Made by a program: the position numbers and the translations under genes
Assembly (NCBI RefSeq): GCF_019396345.1
Contig: NZ_JAHKRM010000002.1
Coordinates: 496,001 to 560,000 of the forward strand
From: Nonomuraea guangzhouensis
GTDB taxonomy: Bacteria; Actinomycetota; Actinomycetes; Streptosporangiales; Streptosporangiaceae
Direction: 5' to 3'
Length of the DNA stretch: 64,000 nucleotides
The notes under the pieces: generated by a model
What the model was told of the DNA's origin: nothing
The model's input: the letters and a program-made list of their open reading frames with translations, nothing else
Database searches by the model: none
Shown here: positions 43,655 through 52,014 of the stretch, piece by piece
Numbering within the stretch: position 1 is the stretch's first letter
Layout of the letters: each line of letters opens with the position of its first letter

Positions 43655-44410
43655 ATGACGGAGAACGGGGACGTCACTCCACTAGTGAAGTTGGAGCACG
43701 TCAACAAGCACTTCGGGGCATTGCACGTCCTGAAGGACATCAACCTGACCGTTTCCCGTGGCGAGGTCCTGGTCGTGATCGGCCCTTCAGGTGGTGGCAA
43801 GTCCACCCTGTGCCGGGCCGTCAACCGGCTGGAGACCATCGACGGCGGGCAGATCATCTTCGATGGTCAGCCGTTGCCCGAAGAGGGCAAGGCGCTGGCC
43901 AAGCTCCGCTCCGAAGTGGGCATGGTCTTCCAGTCGTTCAACCTGTTCGCCCACAAGACGATTCGCGAGAACGTCACGCTGGGACCGATCAAGGTGCGCA
44001 AGAAGGCCCGTGACGCCGCGGACACGCGCGCCATGGAGCTGCTCGAACGGGTGGGCATCGCCGCGCAGGCGGACAAATACCCGGCACAGCTCTCCGGCGG
44101 CCAGCAGCAGCGCGTCGCGATCGCCAGGGCCTTGGCCATGGATCCGAAGATGATCCTCTTCGACGAGCCGACGTCGGCGCTGGACCCGGAGATGGTCCAG
44201 GAGGTGCTCGACGTGATGATCGGGCTCGCTCGCGACGGCATGACGATGATGGTCGTCACACACGAGATGGGGTTCGCCCGAAGGGCCGCGAACCGGGTGG
44301 TGTTCATGGCCGACGGTCAGATCGTCGAAGAGAACACCCCCGACGAGTTCTTCACCAACGCCCAGACAGACCGGGCCAAGGACTTCCTTTCGAAGATCCT
44401 CACGCATTGA
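43655..44410 (+). CDS. gluA: Glutamate-type ABC transporter ATPase
   Basis: ATP-binding subunit of a polar amino acid importer, 251 aa. Walker A GPSGGGKST (43-51), Q-loop in VFQSFNLFAHKT, signature LSGGQQQR and Walker B ILFDEPTSALDP are all intact. It is close to GluA/GlnQ. ATG 43655 is preferred over TTG 43649 because of the -10 spacing. It is the first gene of gluABCD, with the binding protein and two permeases following. The order matches the glutamate uptake operon of corynebacteria and other actinobacteria, next to miaB as commonly seen. Confidence 0.95.
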   Translation: MTENGDVTPLVKLEHVNKHFGALHVLKDINLTVSRGEVLVVIGPSGGGKSTLCRAVNRLETIDGGQIIFDGQPLPEEGKALAKLRSEVGMVFQSFNLFAHKTIRENVTLGPIKVRKKARDAADTRAMELLERVGIAAQADKYPAQLSGGQQQRVAIARALAMDPKMILFDEPTSALDPEMVQEVLDVMIGLARDGMTMMVVTHEMGFARRAANRVVFMADGQIVEENTPDEFFTNAQTDRAKDFLSKILTH

Positions 44411-44445
44411 TCCCAGTCCGCAGCAGGAAGATTGAGGTAACCACT

Positions 44446-45303
44446 ATGCAGATGCGTCGAACTGGGGCCGTGCTCGCCGTCACGGCCATGGCTGCCGGTC
44501 TTGCCGCGTGTGGCGGTGGAGACAGCTACACCAACGTCATGGACAAGCTCAAGGGTGCCAAGGAAATCACCATCGGCACCAAATGGGATCAGCCGAGCCT
44601 GGGTCTGAAAAAGGGTGGCGGCGATCCTGAGGGCTTCGACGTCGATGTCGCCAAGTACATCGTGAAGGAGCTGGCAGGCGGCCAGGATGTGAAGATCACG
44701 TGGAAGGAGTCGCCCTCGTCCAACCGCGAGGCGCTGCTCGCCAACGGCACCGTGGACATCATCTTCGCCACATACTCCATCACCGACGCGCGCAAGCCGA
44801 AGGTCACCTTCGGCGGCCCGTACGTCATCGTCCACCAGGACACCATGGTCCGTGCGGACGCCGCGGACATCGCCAAGGCGACGGACCTCAAGGACAAGCG
44901 CATCTGTCAGGCGCAGGGTTCCAACTCCTACAAGCGGATCACCGACCCGCCGCCGGACGGCAAGCTCGGCCTGCCCGCCAAGCTCGTCGGAGCCAGCAAC
45001 TACTCCGAGTGCGTGCAGAAGCTCAGTGGTGGCAACCTGGACGCGGTCACCACCGACAACCTGATCCTGGCCGGCTTCTCCAGCCAGGAACCGGGCAAGT
45101 ACAAGCTGCTCAACGACCCCTTCACCGATGAGAAGTACGGCATCGGCCTGAAGAAGGGCGACAAGACGACCTGCGAGGCCGTCAACAAGGCCGTCACCAA
45201 GATGTGGCAGGACGGCACGGCCACCCAGCTCCTCACGAAGTGGTTCGGCAAGACCGGCCTGGACCTGCCCAAGGAGGCCCCACCGGCCGAGGGTTGCGCC
45301 TGA
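44446..45303 (+). CDS. gluB: Glutamate-binding lipoprotein
   Basis: Extracellular solute-binding protein, family 3, of 285 aa. The signal peptide ends in the lipobox LAAC (Cys near 22). The mature protein opens EITIGTKWDQPSLGLKKGGGDPEGFDVDVAKYI and has the ligand region ANGTVDIIFATYSITDARK and the hinge segment KDKRICQAQGSNSYKRI. ATG 44446 has GAGG 8 nt upstream; the longer frame from 44407 has no signal character. A strong hairpin follows the stop and probably protects the message. Confidence 0.93.
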   Translation: MQMRRTGAVLAVTAMAAGLAACGGGDSYTNVMDKLKGAKEITIGTKWDQPSLGLKKGGGDPEGFDVDVAKYIVKELAGGQDVKITWKESPSSNREALLANGTVDIIFATYSITDARKPKVTFGGPYVIVHQDTMVRADAADIAKATDLKDKRICQAQGSNSYKRITDPPPDGKLGLPAKLVGASNYSECVQKLSGGNLDAVTTDNLILAGFSSQEPGKYKLLNDPFTDEKYGIGLKKGDKTTCEAVNKAVTKMWQDGTATQLLTKWFGKTGLDLPKEAPPAEGCA

Positions 45304-45314
45304 TCCTCAAGACC

Positions 45315-45340
45315 GCGGCGGCCGGTGACCCGGCCGCCGC
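45315..45340 (+). other. Intercistronic hairpin after gluB
   Basis: GCGGCGGCCGG (45315-45325) and CCGGCCGCCGC (45330-45340) form a perfect 11-bp stem with loop TGAC, 12 nt after the gluB stop and 25 nt before gluC. Such hairpins stabilise the binding-protein part of transporter messages or cause partial termination. A matching structure follows the peptide-binding protein gene at 50952. Confidence 0.75.
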
Positions 45341-45364
45341 CGCCATTCTCTCTGGTGGAGCACG

Positions 45365-46036
45365 ATGGACGAACTGATTCAGTACGCGCCCGACCTGGGC
45401 GAAGGATTCCTGAACAACATTAAGCTCTCGCTGATCATCGCGGTGTTCTCACTGATCGTCGGCACGATCCTGGCCGCCATGCGGGTCTCCCCCACCCCGG
45501 TCCTGCGGGCCGCGGGCACGGTGTACGTCAACGTGGTGCGCAACACCCCGCTGACCCTGGTGCTGGCCTTCTGCTACCTCGGGCTCAGCGACACCCTCGG
45601 GCTGATCTTCTCCACCGAGGTGCCGCTGACGAACTCGTTCTGGCTCGCCGTGCTGGGCATGTCGGCCTACACCGCGGCGTTCGTCTGCGAGGCACTGCGG
45701 TCCGGCATCAACACGGTGCCGATGGGACAGGCCGAGGCGGCCCGCGCGATCGGGCTCACCTTCAGCCAGTCGATCACGCTCGTCATCTTCCCGCAGGCCT
45801 TCCGGGCGGTCATCGCCCCGCTCGGCAGCGTCCTGATCGCCATGATCAAGAACACGACCGTGGTGGCGGCCGCGGGCTACACCGTGGAGATCGCCGCCAC
45901 GATGAGGGAGACGTTCGACACCACCGGCGTCTCGATCCCCATCTTCATCGGCATCGTGCTGTCGTTCCTGGTACTCATCCTGCCGATCGGCTGGTACACC
46001 GGCTGGCTGGCCAGGAGATTGGCGGTGGCCCGATGA
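45365..46036 (+). CDS. gluC: Glutamate ABC transporter permease, subunit 1
   Basis: Membrane subunit of 223 aa with about five membrane helices and the HisMQ-type EAA loop (EAARAIGLTFSQSITLVIFPQAFRAVIAPLGS, about 122-155). MDELIQYAPDLGEGFLNNIKLSL is the typical start of the first permease in these operons. ATG 45365 has GGTGGAG upstream. The stop overlaps the next gene's start by 4 nt (ATGA). Confidence 0.93.
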   Translation: MDELIQYAPDLGEGFLNNIKLSLIIAVFSLIVGTILAAMRVSPTPVLRAAGTVYVNVVRNTPLTLVLAFCYLGLSDTLGLIFSTEVPLTNSFWLAVLGMSAYTAAFVCEALRSGINTVPMGQAEAARAIGLTFSQSITLVIFPQAFRAVIAPLGSVLIAMIKNTTVVAAAGYTVEIAATMRETFDTTGVSIPIFIGIVLSFLVLILPIGWYTGWLARRLAVAR

Positions 46037-46932
46037 GCACGTCCGTTCTCTTCGACACCCCGGGCCCGCGCGGCCGGGTACGCAACCACCTGATCACCGG
46101 GATCTCCGCGCTGGCCCTGCTGGCGGTCCTCGGCTGGGTGGTGCTGAAGTTCAACGAGAAAGGCCAGTTCGACGGCAAGCTCTGGGAGCCGTTCACCACC
46201 GAGACCGTCTGGGTGGACTTCATCCTGCCCGGCCTGGTGGGCACGCTCACGGCCGCCGTCCTGGGCGCGGTCTTCGCGCTGCTGTTCGGCGCGGTCTTCG
46301 GCATCGCCAGGCTCTCCGACCACCGGTGGATCAGGCTTCCCGCCGCCTGGATCGTGGAGCTGTTCCGGGCGATCCCGCTGCTCCTGCTGATCTTCTTCAT
46401 CTGGTTCCTGTCGCCCGACCTGTTCGGCGGCGGGGACTACGCGCTGTTCGCGATCGTGCTCGGGCTCACCCTCTACAACGGCTCGGTGCTGGCCGAGGTG
46501 GTCAGGGCGGGCATCAACTCGATCCCGAAGGGCCAGTCGGAGGCGGCGTACGCGGTCGGGCTGCGCAAGGGCGGCGTGATGCGGTTGATCCTGCTGCCGC
46601 AGGGCCTCACGGTGATGATGCCCGCGGTGGTCAGCCAGCTCGTGGTCCTGCTCAAGGACACCGCGCTGGGCTACTTCATCGTCTACGTCGACCTCCTGAA
46701 CATGGGCTTCAAGACCCTGCCGTCGGTCTACCCCGGCACGAAGCTGGTGTCGGCGATCGTCATCGGCGTCATCTACATCGTCATGGCCATGGCGCTCAGC
46801 TCGTTCGCGACCTGGCTGGAGAAGCGCAGCCGCCGCAGCCGCAAGACCACGGCCGGGCCACTCGAGCCGCCGGGCGCGGTGCCGCTGCCCCCGGGGCAGC
46901 CAGATATGGGTAACACCCCCATGACTGTGTGA
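46033..46932 (+). CDS. gluD: Glutamate ABC transporter permease, subunit 2
   Basis: Second membrane subunit of the importer, 299 aa. It has an N-terminal cytoplasmic segment (LFDTPGPRGRVRNHL, typical of actinobacterial GluD), about five membrane helices, the EAA loop SEAAYAVGLRKGGVMRLILLPQG (about 170-192), and a basic C-terminal tail with Arg and Pro. ATG 46033 overlaps the gluC stop by 4 nt. Two tandem hairpins follow the stop. Confidence 0.93.
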   Translation: MSTSVLFDTPGPRGRVRNHLITGISALALLAVLGWVVLKFNEKGQFDGKLWEPFTTETVWVDFILPGLVGTLTAAVLGAVFALLFGAVFGIARLSDHRWIRLPAAWIVELFRAIPLLLLIFFIWFLSPDLFGGGDYALFAIVLGLTLYNGSVLAEVVRAGINSIPKGQSEAAYAVGLRKGGVMRLILLPQGLTVMMPAVVSQLVVLLKDTALGYFIVYVDLLNMGFKTLPSVYPGTKLVSAIVIGVIYIVMAMALSSFATWLEKRSRRSRKTTAGPLEPPGAVPLPPGQPDMGNTPMTV

Positions 46933-46978
46933 CCGACGTCGTAAAGCGGTCATCGCAGTCCAGTGACCGGAGTGGGGT

Positions 46979-47037
46979 GGTCACCGGACTACGGTGATCG
47001 ACGCGGGGTGGTCACCGAGCTACGGTGATCACCCCGC
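46979..47037. other. Two tandem hairpins after gluD
   Basis: A repeated block starting GGGGTGGTCACCG occurs at 46974 and at 47005. Each copy forms a hairpin: GGTCACCG with CGGTGATC at 46979-46999, and a 15-bp stem at 47003-47017 with 47023-47037 (one G-T pair, loop AGCTA). No T-run follows. They lie between gluD and the peptidase and probably separate the two units. Confidence 0.65.
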
Positions 47038-47056
47038 ACTCTTGCTGATCTTCCGG

Positions 47057-47062
47057 CAGGAT
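47057..47062 (+). promoter_or_regulatory. Possible leaderless -10 element (CAGGAT)
   Basis: CAGGAT lies 6 nt before ATG 47069, where no ribosome binding site is seen. The first base departs from TANNNT, so this is weaker than the other cases. Confidence 0.35.
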
Positions 47063-47068
47063 GCGTCT

Positions 47069-48895
47069 ATGCCCTTCTGGCGCTCCCCCATCTCGACCAC
47101 CGACGTCGCCCGGTCCGGCCGGCGGCTCGGCTGGCCGACCGCGCTCGACGGCCAGGTGTGGTGGACGGAGGACCGTCCTGACCAAGTCGGACGCACCACG
47201 ATCATGCATCGCGCCGCCGACGGCGCCTGCCGCGAGCTGCTGCCCGCGCCGTGGAGCGCCCGCACCCGCGTGCACGAGTACGGAGGCCGCCCCTACGCGG
47301 TGACCCCCGAGGGCGACGTGATCTTCGCCTGCTTCGCCGACCAGCGCCTTTACCTGCTCGACCGGCTCGCGGGCGAGCCCGTCCCGCTCACCGCCGACGG
47401 CGACCGCTACGCCGACCTGCTGATCCGCGACGGCCAGGTCTGGTGCGTACGCGAACGGCACACCGACGACGGGAAGGTGACCAGGACCGTCGTCTCCATC
47501 CCGGTCGACGGTGGCGAGACCCGCGAATGGGTCACCGGCGGCGACTTCTACGCCTCCCCCACCATCTCCCCTGATGGGCGGCATCTCGCGTACATCACCT
47601 GGAACCATCCGCTCATGCCGTGGATCGGCACCGAGCTCCGCGTCACCCGCCTGTCCGACGGCGCCACGTGGACCGTGCGGGGCGGTCCGTCCGAGTCCGT
47701 GCTGGCGCCCAGCTGGAAGGACGACGACCACCTCTACCTGATCTCCGACCGCTCCGGCTGGTGGAATCTCTACCAGACCGGCCTCCACGACGCCTCGCCC
47801 CAGCCGCTCCATCCTCTGGAGGAGGAGTTCGCCTGGCCGCCGTGGACGCTGGGCGGCCTGCCCTACCTCGTGCTCGGCGACGGCCGGCTCGCGGTGCTGC
47901 ACGGGCGCGGCGACCTGCGGCTCGGGGTGCTCGACCCCGAGACGGGCGAGCTCGCCGACCTCGACCTGCCGTGTGCGGGATGGGATCCGGCGCTGGCCGC
48001 CGACGGCACCTCCGTGACCGGCATCGCGTACGGCGCCGCGGTGCCGAAGTCGGTGCTGCGCGTCGACACCGTGACCGGCCAGGCAGAAGGGCTCAGACTC
48101 GACATCGAGGAGCTGCCCGATCTCGGCTGCCTGCCGACGCCACGGCCGGTGGAGGTGGGGCGCCGCGTGCACGGTTTCCTCTACCCGCCGTCCAACCCGG
48201 CCGCCGAGGACTCGGAGGAGGCTCCGCCGTACGTGGTCTTCGTGCACGGCGGCCCGACGGCACACGCGCACACGGCGCTCGACCTGGAGAAGGCATACCT
48301 CACCTCGCGCGGCATCGGCGTGCTCGACGTCAACTACGGCGGGTCCACCGGCTACGGCCGGGCCTACCGCGATCAGATGAAGGGGCAGTGGGGCGTCGTC
48401 GACGTCGAGGACACGATCATGGCCGCCGAATGGCTGGCGGCCGAGGGGCTGGCCGACCCCGGGCGCATCGCGGTGCGCGGCCGCAGCGCGGGCGGCTGGA
48501 CCGTAATGGCGGCCTGCTGCCGTTCTGACGTGTTCGCGGGGGGTGTGTCCTACTACGGCGTCAGCGCGCTGGCCCCGCTCAACGCTCACACGCACGATTT
48601 CGAGTCACGTTACGTGGAGTGGCTGGTCGGCCCGGAGGACCCGCGGCTGTACGCCGAGCGCGAGCCGCTGGCGCTGGTCGGCGGCGTGTCCTGCCCGATG
48701 CTGCTGCTCCAGGGGCTCGACGATCCCGCGGTGCCGCCCGAGCAGTCGGCGGCCTTCGCCGACGCGCTGGCCGAGCGCGGTGTCTCGTGCACCTATCTGG
48801 CGTTCGAGGGCGAGTCACATGGTTTCCGCCGCACCGAGACGCGGGCCACCGCGCTGGCCGCGGAACTGGCGTTCTACCAGCAGGTTTTCAGCTGA
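47069..48895 (+). CDS. S9-family prolyl oligopeptidase
   Basis: Serine peptidase of 608 aa that would cut short peptides. An N-terminal beta-propeller (about 20-340; blades such as YASPTISPDGRHLAYITWNH and SWKDDDHLYLISDRSGWWNLY) precedes an alpha/beta hydrolase domain with the nucleophile in GRSAGG (Ser473), Asp552 in GLDDPAVPPEQ and His584 in GESHGF. No signal peptide is seen, so it acts in the cytoplasm. ATG 47069 is chosen because the frame upstream runs through the tandem hairpins. A peptide ABC transporter follows 220 nt downstream, so imported peptides are plausible substrates. The exact specificity is not predictable. Confidence 0.92.
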   Translation: MPFWRSPISTTDVARSGRRLGWPTALDGQVWWTEDRPDQVGRTTIMHRAADGACRELLPAPWSARTRVHEYGGRPYAVTPEGDVIFACFADQRLYLLDRLAGEPVPLTADGDRYADLLIRDGQVWCVRERHTDDGKVTRTVVSIPVDGGETREWVTGGDFYASPTISPDGRHLAYITWNHPLMPWIGTELRVTRLSDGATWTVRGGPSESVLAPSWKDDDHLYLISDRSGWWNLYQTGLHDASPQPLHPLEEEFAWPPWTLGGLPYLVLGDGRLAVLHGRGDLRLGVLDPETGELADLDLPCAGWDPALAADGTSVTGIAYGAAVPKSVLRVDTVTGQAEGLRLDIEELPDLGCLPTPRPVEVGRRVHGFLYPPSNPAAEDSEEAPPYVVFVHGGPTAHAHTALDLEKAYLTSRGIGVLDVNYGGSTGYGRAYRDQMKGQWGVVDVEDTIMAAEWLAAEGLADPGRIAVRGRSAGGWTVMAACCRSDVFAGGVSYYGVSALAPLNAHTHDFESRYVEWLVGPEDPRLYAEREPLALVGGVSCPMLLLQGLDDPAVPPEQSAAFADALAERGVSCTYLAFEGESHGFRRTETRATALAAELAFYQQVFS

Positions 48896-49040
48896 ATCTC
48901 GCTCTCGTCGTCATCTCTCACGGTTCCTTGACAGAACCGGCATCACTCGGCGGTCGCTACTCGCCAACGGTTGAATAACCGTCCTCGACACCGAGACCCT
49001 CCAGGTGGGTTGCTCGAAAGAGCACCGTGAAAGAGCAAAC

Positions 49041-49076
49041 GTGGGGTGCGCGTCGCGGCCACGAAGCGCACCCCAC
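49041..49076 (+). promoter_or_regulatory. Strong leader hairpin before the peptide transporter
   Basis: GTGGGGTGCG (49041-49050) and CGCACCCCAC (49067-49076) form a perfect 10-bp stem around a 16-nt loop, inside which CGT pairs with ACG. It ends 41 nt before the start codon of the binding-protein gene. Just upstream, TTGCTC and GAGCAA (49010-49037) enclose the alternative small hairpin GCTC-GAAA-GAGC. The arrangement looks like a leader control element. No terminator T-run is seen. Confidence 0.5.
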
Positions 49077-49117
49077 TGGCCAGCCACACATCCCATCTCG
49101 GCACGAGGGAGGGCCAG

Positions 49118-50944
49118 ATGGCCAGCTTGCGCTATCTCAGCATTGCCGTGGTGGCGGCGGCAAGTCTGCTCGCCGCCGCATGCGCCACGGACACCGGTAC
49201 GAACGGTTCCGCGCCCCCGACCACCGCCCAGAAGCCCGGCACCCCGTTATCGGGCGGCACGCTCAGACTGGTGGGCGGTGGCGACGTCGACCACCTCGAT
49301 CCCACCAGCGCCTACTACACGGTCACCAACGGCATCCTGCGCGGTTACGCGCGCCAGCTGTTCAACCTGAACGGCGTGGCCAAGGAGGCCGAGACCACCA
49401 AGGGCTTCGCCGTCGTCCCCGACGTCGCCGCCGAGTTGCCGACGACCGCGAACGGCGGCCTCAGCGCCGACAGCCTCACCTACACGATCAAACTGCGGGA
49501 CGGCGTCCAGTGGGACACCCAGCCGCCGCGGGCGGTGACCGCGGGCGACTTCGTCCGCGGCTTCAAGCGGATCTGCAACCCGGTGGCCGGAGCGGGCGCG
49601 CCCGGCTACTACACCAGCACGATCAAGGGCATGGCCGCCTACTGCGCGGCCTATGCCAAGGCGTTCGAGAAGGCCAAGCCCACCGCCGCGGCGCTGGCGG
49701 CCTTCCAGAACTCCCACGACATCGCCGGTGTCCGGGCCAAGGATGACAAGACGGTCGTGTTCACGCTGGTCCAGCCGGCGGCCGACTTCCTCAACATCCT
49801 GTCGCTGAACTTCTCCTCGGCCGCACCCCAGGAGTACGACCAGTACGTGCCGGACGACGCCACCTTCCGCCAGCACGTGATCTCCGACGGCCCGTACAAG
49901 ATCACCCAGTATGTGGCGACCAAGTCGATCAGGCTGGAGAGGAACCCCGCCTGGACGCAGGCCTCCGACCCGATCAGGCACCAGTACGTCAACGCCGTCG
50001 AGGTCAAGATGGGCGTCACCGAGCCCGACGCGGTGCAGCAGCAGCTCGAGGCGGGCAGCGCGGACCTGTCCTGGGACCTGCCGGTGCCCACCGCCCAGAT
50101 CCCCCGGCTGAAGAGCGGCGACGCCGACTTCAAGATCTTCCCGGGCGCCGTGACGAACCCGTATCTCGTGTTCAACCTGCAGAGCAAGAACGAGAACGGC
50201 GCCATGGGCAAGGTCAAGGTGCGCCAGGCCATCGAGTACGCCATCAACAAGGTGGCCATCGCCAAGATCTACGGCGGTGCCGACGTGGCGACCCCGCTGC
50301 ACACGGCCATCCCGCCGGGCAACATCGGCTACCAGGAGTACAACCCGTACCCGACACCCGGCGACCAGGGCGACCCGGCCAAGTGCAAGCAACTGCTCAC
50401 CGAGGCGGGCTACCCGAACGGGTTGACGCTCATCGGCGCGTTCCGCAACGCGGGCAACCACCCGGCCAACTTCCAGTCCTATTCGGCCGACCTGAAGCAG
50501 TGCGGGATCAACGTCAAGGGCCTGCCCGTACGACAGGGCGACTACTACGGCGCCTTCCTGCAGAACCCGACGATCGCCAAGGACAGCAAGTGGGACATCT
50601 CGGCGCCCGGCTGGGTGCCCGACTGGTACGGCAACAACGGCCGCGCCGTTTCCCAGCCGCTGTTCCAGACCAACTGCGCCGCGGGCACGAGCAACTACGG
50701 CTGCTACAGCAACCCCAAGGTGGACGACCTCATCAAGCAGGCACTGGCCGAGCCCGACGCGACCAAGGCGGCCGGACTCTGGCACCAGGTCGACGAGACG
50801 GTGATGGGCGACGCGGTGATCGTGCCGTTCAACAACCAGAACACGCCGATCTACAAGAGCAAGCGGGTGCGGAACGCGCTGTACCTGCCCGCCTTCCAGC
50901 TCTACGACATCACCAACCTCTGGCTTGACCCCAACTCGCCATGA
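49118..50944 (+). CDS. Oligopeptide-binding lipoprotein (ABC transporter)
   Basis: Family 5 extracellular solute-binding protein of 608 aa. The signal peptide ends in the lipobox LAAAC (Cys near 22), followed by a Thr/Pro linker and GGTLRLVGGGDVDHLDPTSAYY, the typical start of the family. Segments SYTIKLRDGVQW-like (TYTIKLRDGVQWD), FVRGFKR and WVPDWYGNNG fit peptide-binding proteins of DppA/OppA type. ATG 49118 has GAGGGAGGG upstream; the frame from 49046 runs through the leader hairpin. It is the first gene of a five-gene importer. Confidence 0.93.
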   Translation: MASLRYLSIAVVAAASLLAAACATDTGTNGSAPPTTAQKPGTPLSGGTLRLVGGGDVDHLDPTSAYYTVTNGILRGYARQLFNLNGVAKEAETTKGFAVVPDVAAELPTTANGGLSADSLTYTIKLRDGVQWDTQPPRAVTAGDFVRGFKRICNPVAGAGAPGYYTSTIKGMAAYCAAYAKAFEKAKPTAAALAAFQNSHDIAGVRAKDDKTVVFTLVQPAADFLNILSLNFSSAAPQEYDQYVPDDATFRQHVISDGPYKITQYVATKSIRLERNPAWTQASDPIRHQYVNAVEVKMGVTEPDAVQQQLEAGSADLSWDLPVPTAQIPRLKSGDADFKIFPGAVTNPYLVFNLQSKNENGAMGKVKVRQAIEYAINKVAIAKIYGGADVATPLHTAIPPGNIGYQEYNPYPTPGDQGDPAKCKQLLTEAGYPNGLTLIGAFRNAGNHPANFQSYSADLKQCGINVKGLPVRQGDYYGAFLQNPTIAKDSKWDISAPGWVPDWYGNNGRAVSQPLFQTNCAAGTSNYGCYSNPKVDDLIKQALAEPDATKAAGLWHQVDETVMGDAVIVPFNNQNTPIYKSKRVRNALYLPAFQLYDITNLWLDPNSP

Positions 50945-50951
50945 CGGTGCG

Positions 50952-50977
50952 GCGCCCCGCGGGAGTCCGCGGGGCGC
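50952..50977 (+). other. Intercistronic hairpin after the peptide-binding protein gene
   Basis: GCGCCCCGCGG (50952-50962) and CCGCGGGGCGC (50967-50977) form a perfect 11-bp stem with loop GAGT, 8 nt after the stop and 15 nt before the next start. Stem length, loop size and placement match the hairpin after gluB. Confidence 0.75.
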
Positions 50978-50991
50978 TGTGAGGGAGAAAC

Positions 50992-52014
50992 ATGAGCCTG
51001 CTAGAGGTGACCGACCTGAAGGTGACCTTCCCCACCTCCGACGGCCTGGTGCAGGCGGTGCGGGGACTGTCGTTCACCGTCGACCGCGGCCGGACGCTGG
51101 CGATCGTCGGCGAGTCCGGGAGCGGCAAGACCGTGAGCACCCAGGCCATCCTCGGCCTCTCCCCCGGGGCCGACATCTCCGGCACCGCCCTGTTCGAAGG
51201 CGTGGACCTGCTCCAGCTCGACCGCGAGCAGCTGCGCCGCATCCGGGGGGCGGAGATCAGCGTCGTCTTCCAGGACCCGCTGACCAGCCTGCACCCGCTC
51301 TACAAGGTCGGCTGGCAGATCGAGGAGCTGTTCCGGGTCCATCAGCCCGGCACCGGCCGCGCCGAGGCCCGCAAGCGCGCGATCGAGCTGCTCGGCCTGG
51401 TCGGCATCCCCCGGCCGGACCGGCGGGTGGACGACTATCCGCACCAGTTCTCCGGCGGCATGCGGCAGCGGGCGATGATCGCCATGTCGCTGGCGCTGAA
51501 CCCGAAGCTCATCGTCGCCGACGAGCCGACCACCGCGCTCGACGCGACCGTCCAGGCGCAGATCCTCGAACTCATCGGCCGGGTCCAGGCCGAGTTCGAC
51601 ATCGCGCTCATCCTCATCACGCACGACCTCGGCGTCGTGGCGGGCATCGCCGACGAGGTGCTGGTCATGTACGCGGGGCTGGTGGCGGAGCGGGCCGACC
51701 GGCGCACCCTCTACTACCGCCCCCACCACCCCTACACCAAGGGCCTGCTGGAGTCGATCCCGGGCAGCACGGGGGCCCGCGGCGGGCGGCTGCGGCCCAT
51801 CCCCGGCTCCCCGCCGTCGCTGATCGACATCCCCTCGGGCTGCGCCTTCCACCCGCGCTGCCCGTACGCCATGCCGGTCTGCGCGGCCGAGCGGCCACCG
51901 CTGGCCAAGGTCACGGGCGGCGGCGGGCACGCCTCGGCCTGCTGGCTGCCCCATGAGGCGGTCGGGCTCGGCCCGGAGGCCGACGCGCTGCGGCTGCGAG
52001 CGAAGGAGGCCTGA
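50992..52014 (+). CDS. Oligopeptide ABC transporter ATPase DppD-like
   Basis: ATP-binding subunit of 340 aa. Walker A GESGSGKT (37-44), signature FSGGMRQRAMIAMSL, Walker B LIVADEPTTALD and a C-terminal oligopeptide-transporter domain with cysteines (GCAFHPRCPYAMPVCAAERP) that binds an iron-sulfur cluster in relatives. ATG 50992 has GAGGGAG upstream. The stop overlaps the next start by 1 nt (TGATG). Confidence 0.95.
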   Translation: MSLLEVTDLKVTFPTSDGLVQAVRGLSFTVDRGRTLAIVGESGSGKTVSTQAILGLSPGADISGTALFEGVDLLQLDREQLRRIRGAEISVVFQDPLTSLHPLYKVGWQIEELFRVHQPGTGRAEARKRAIELLGLVGIPRPDRRVDDYPHQFSGGMRQRAMIAMSLALNPKLIVADEPTTALDATVQAQILELIGRVQAEFDIALILITHDLGVVAGIADEVLVMYAGLVAERADRRTLYYRPHHPYTKGLLESIPGSTGARGGRLRPIPGSPPSLIDIPSGCAFHPRCPYAMPVCAAERPPLAKVTGGGGHASACWLPHEAVGLGPEADALRLRAKEA

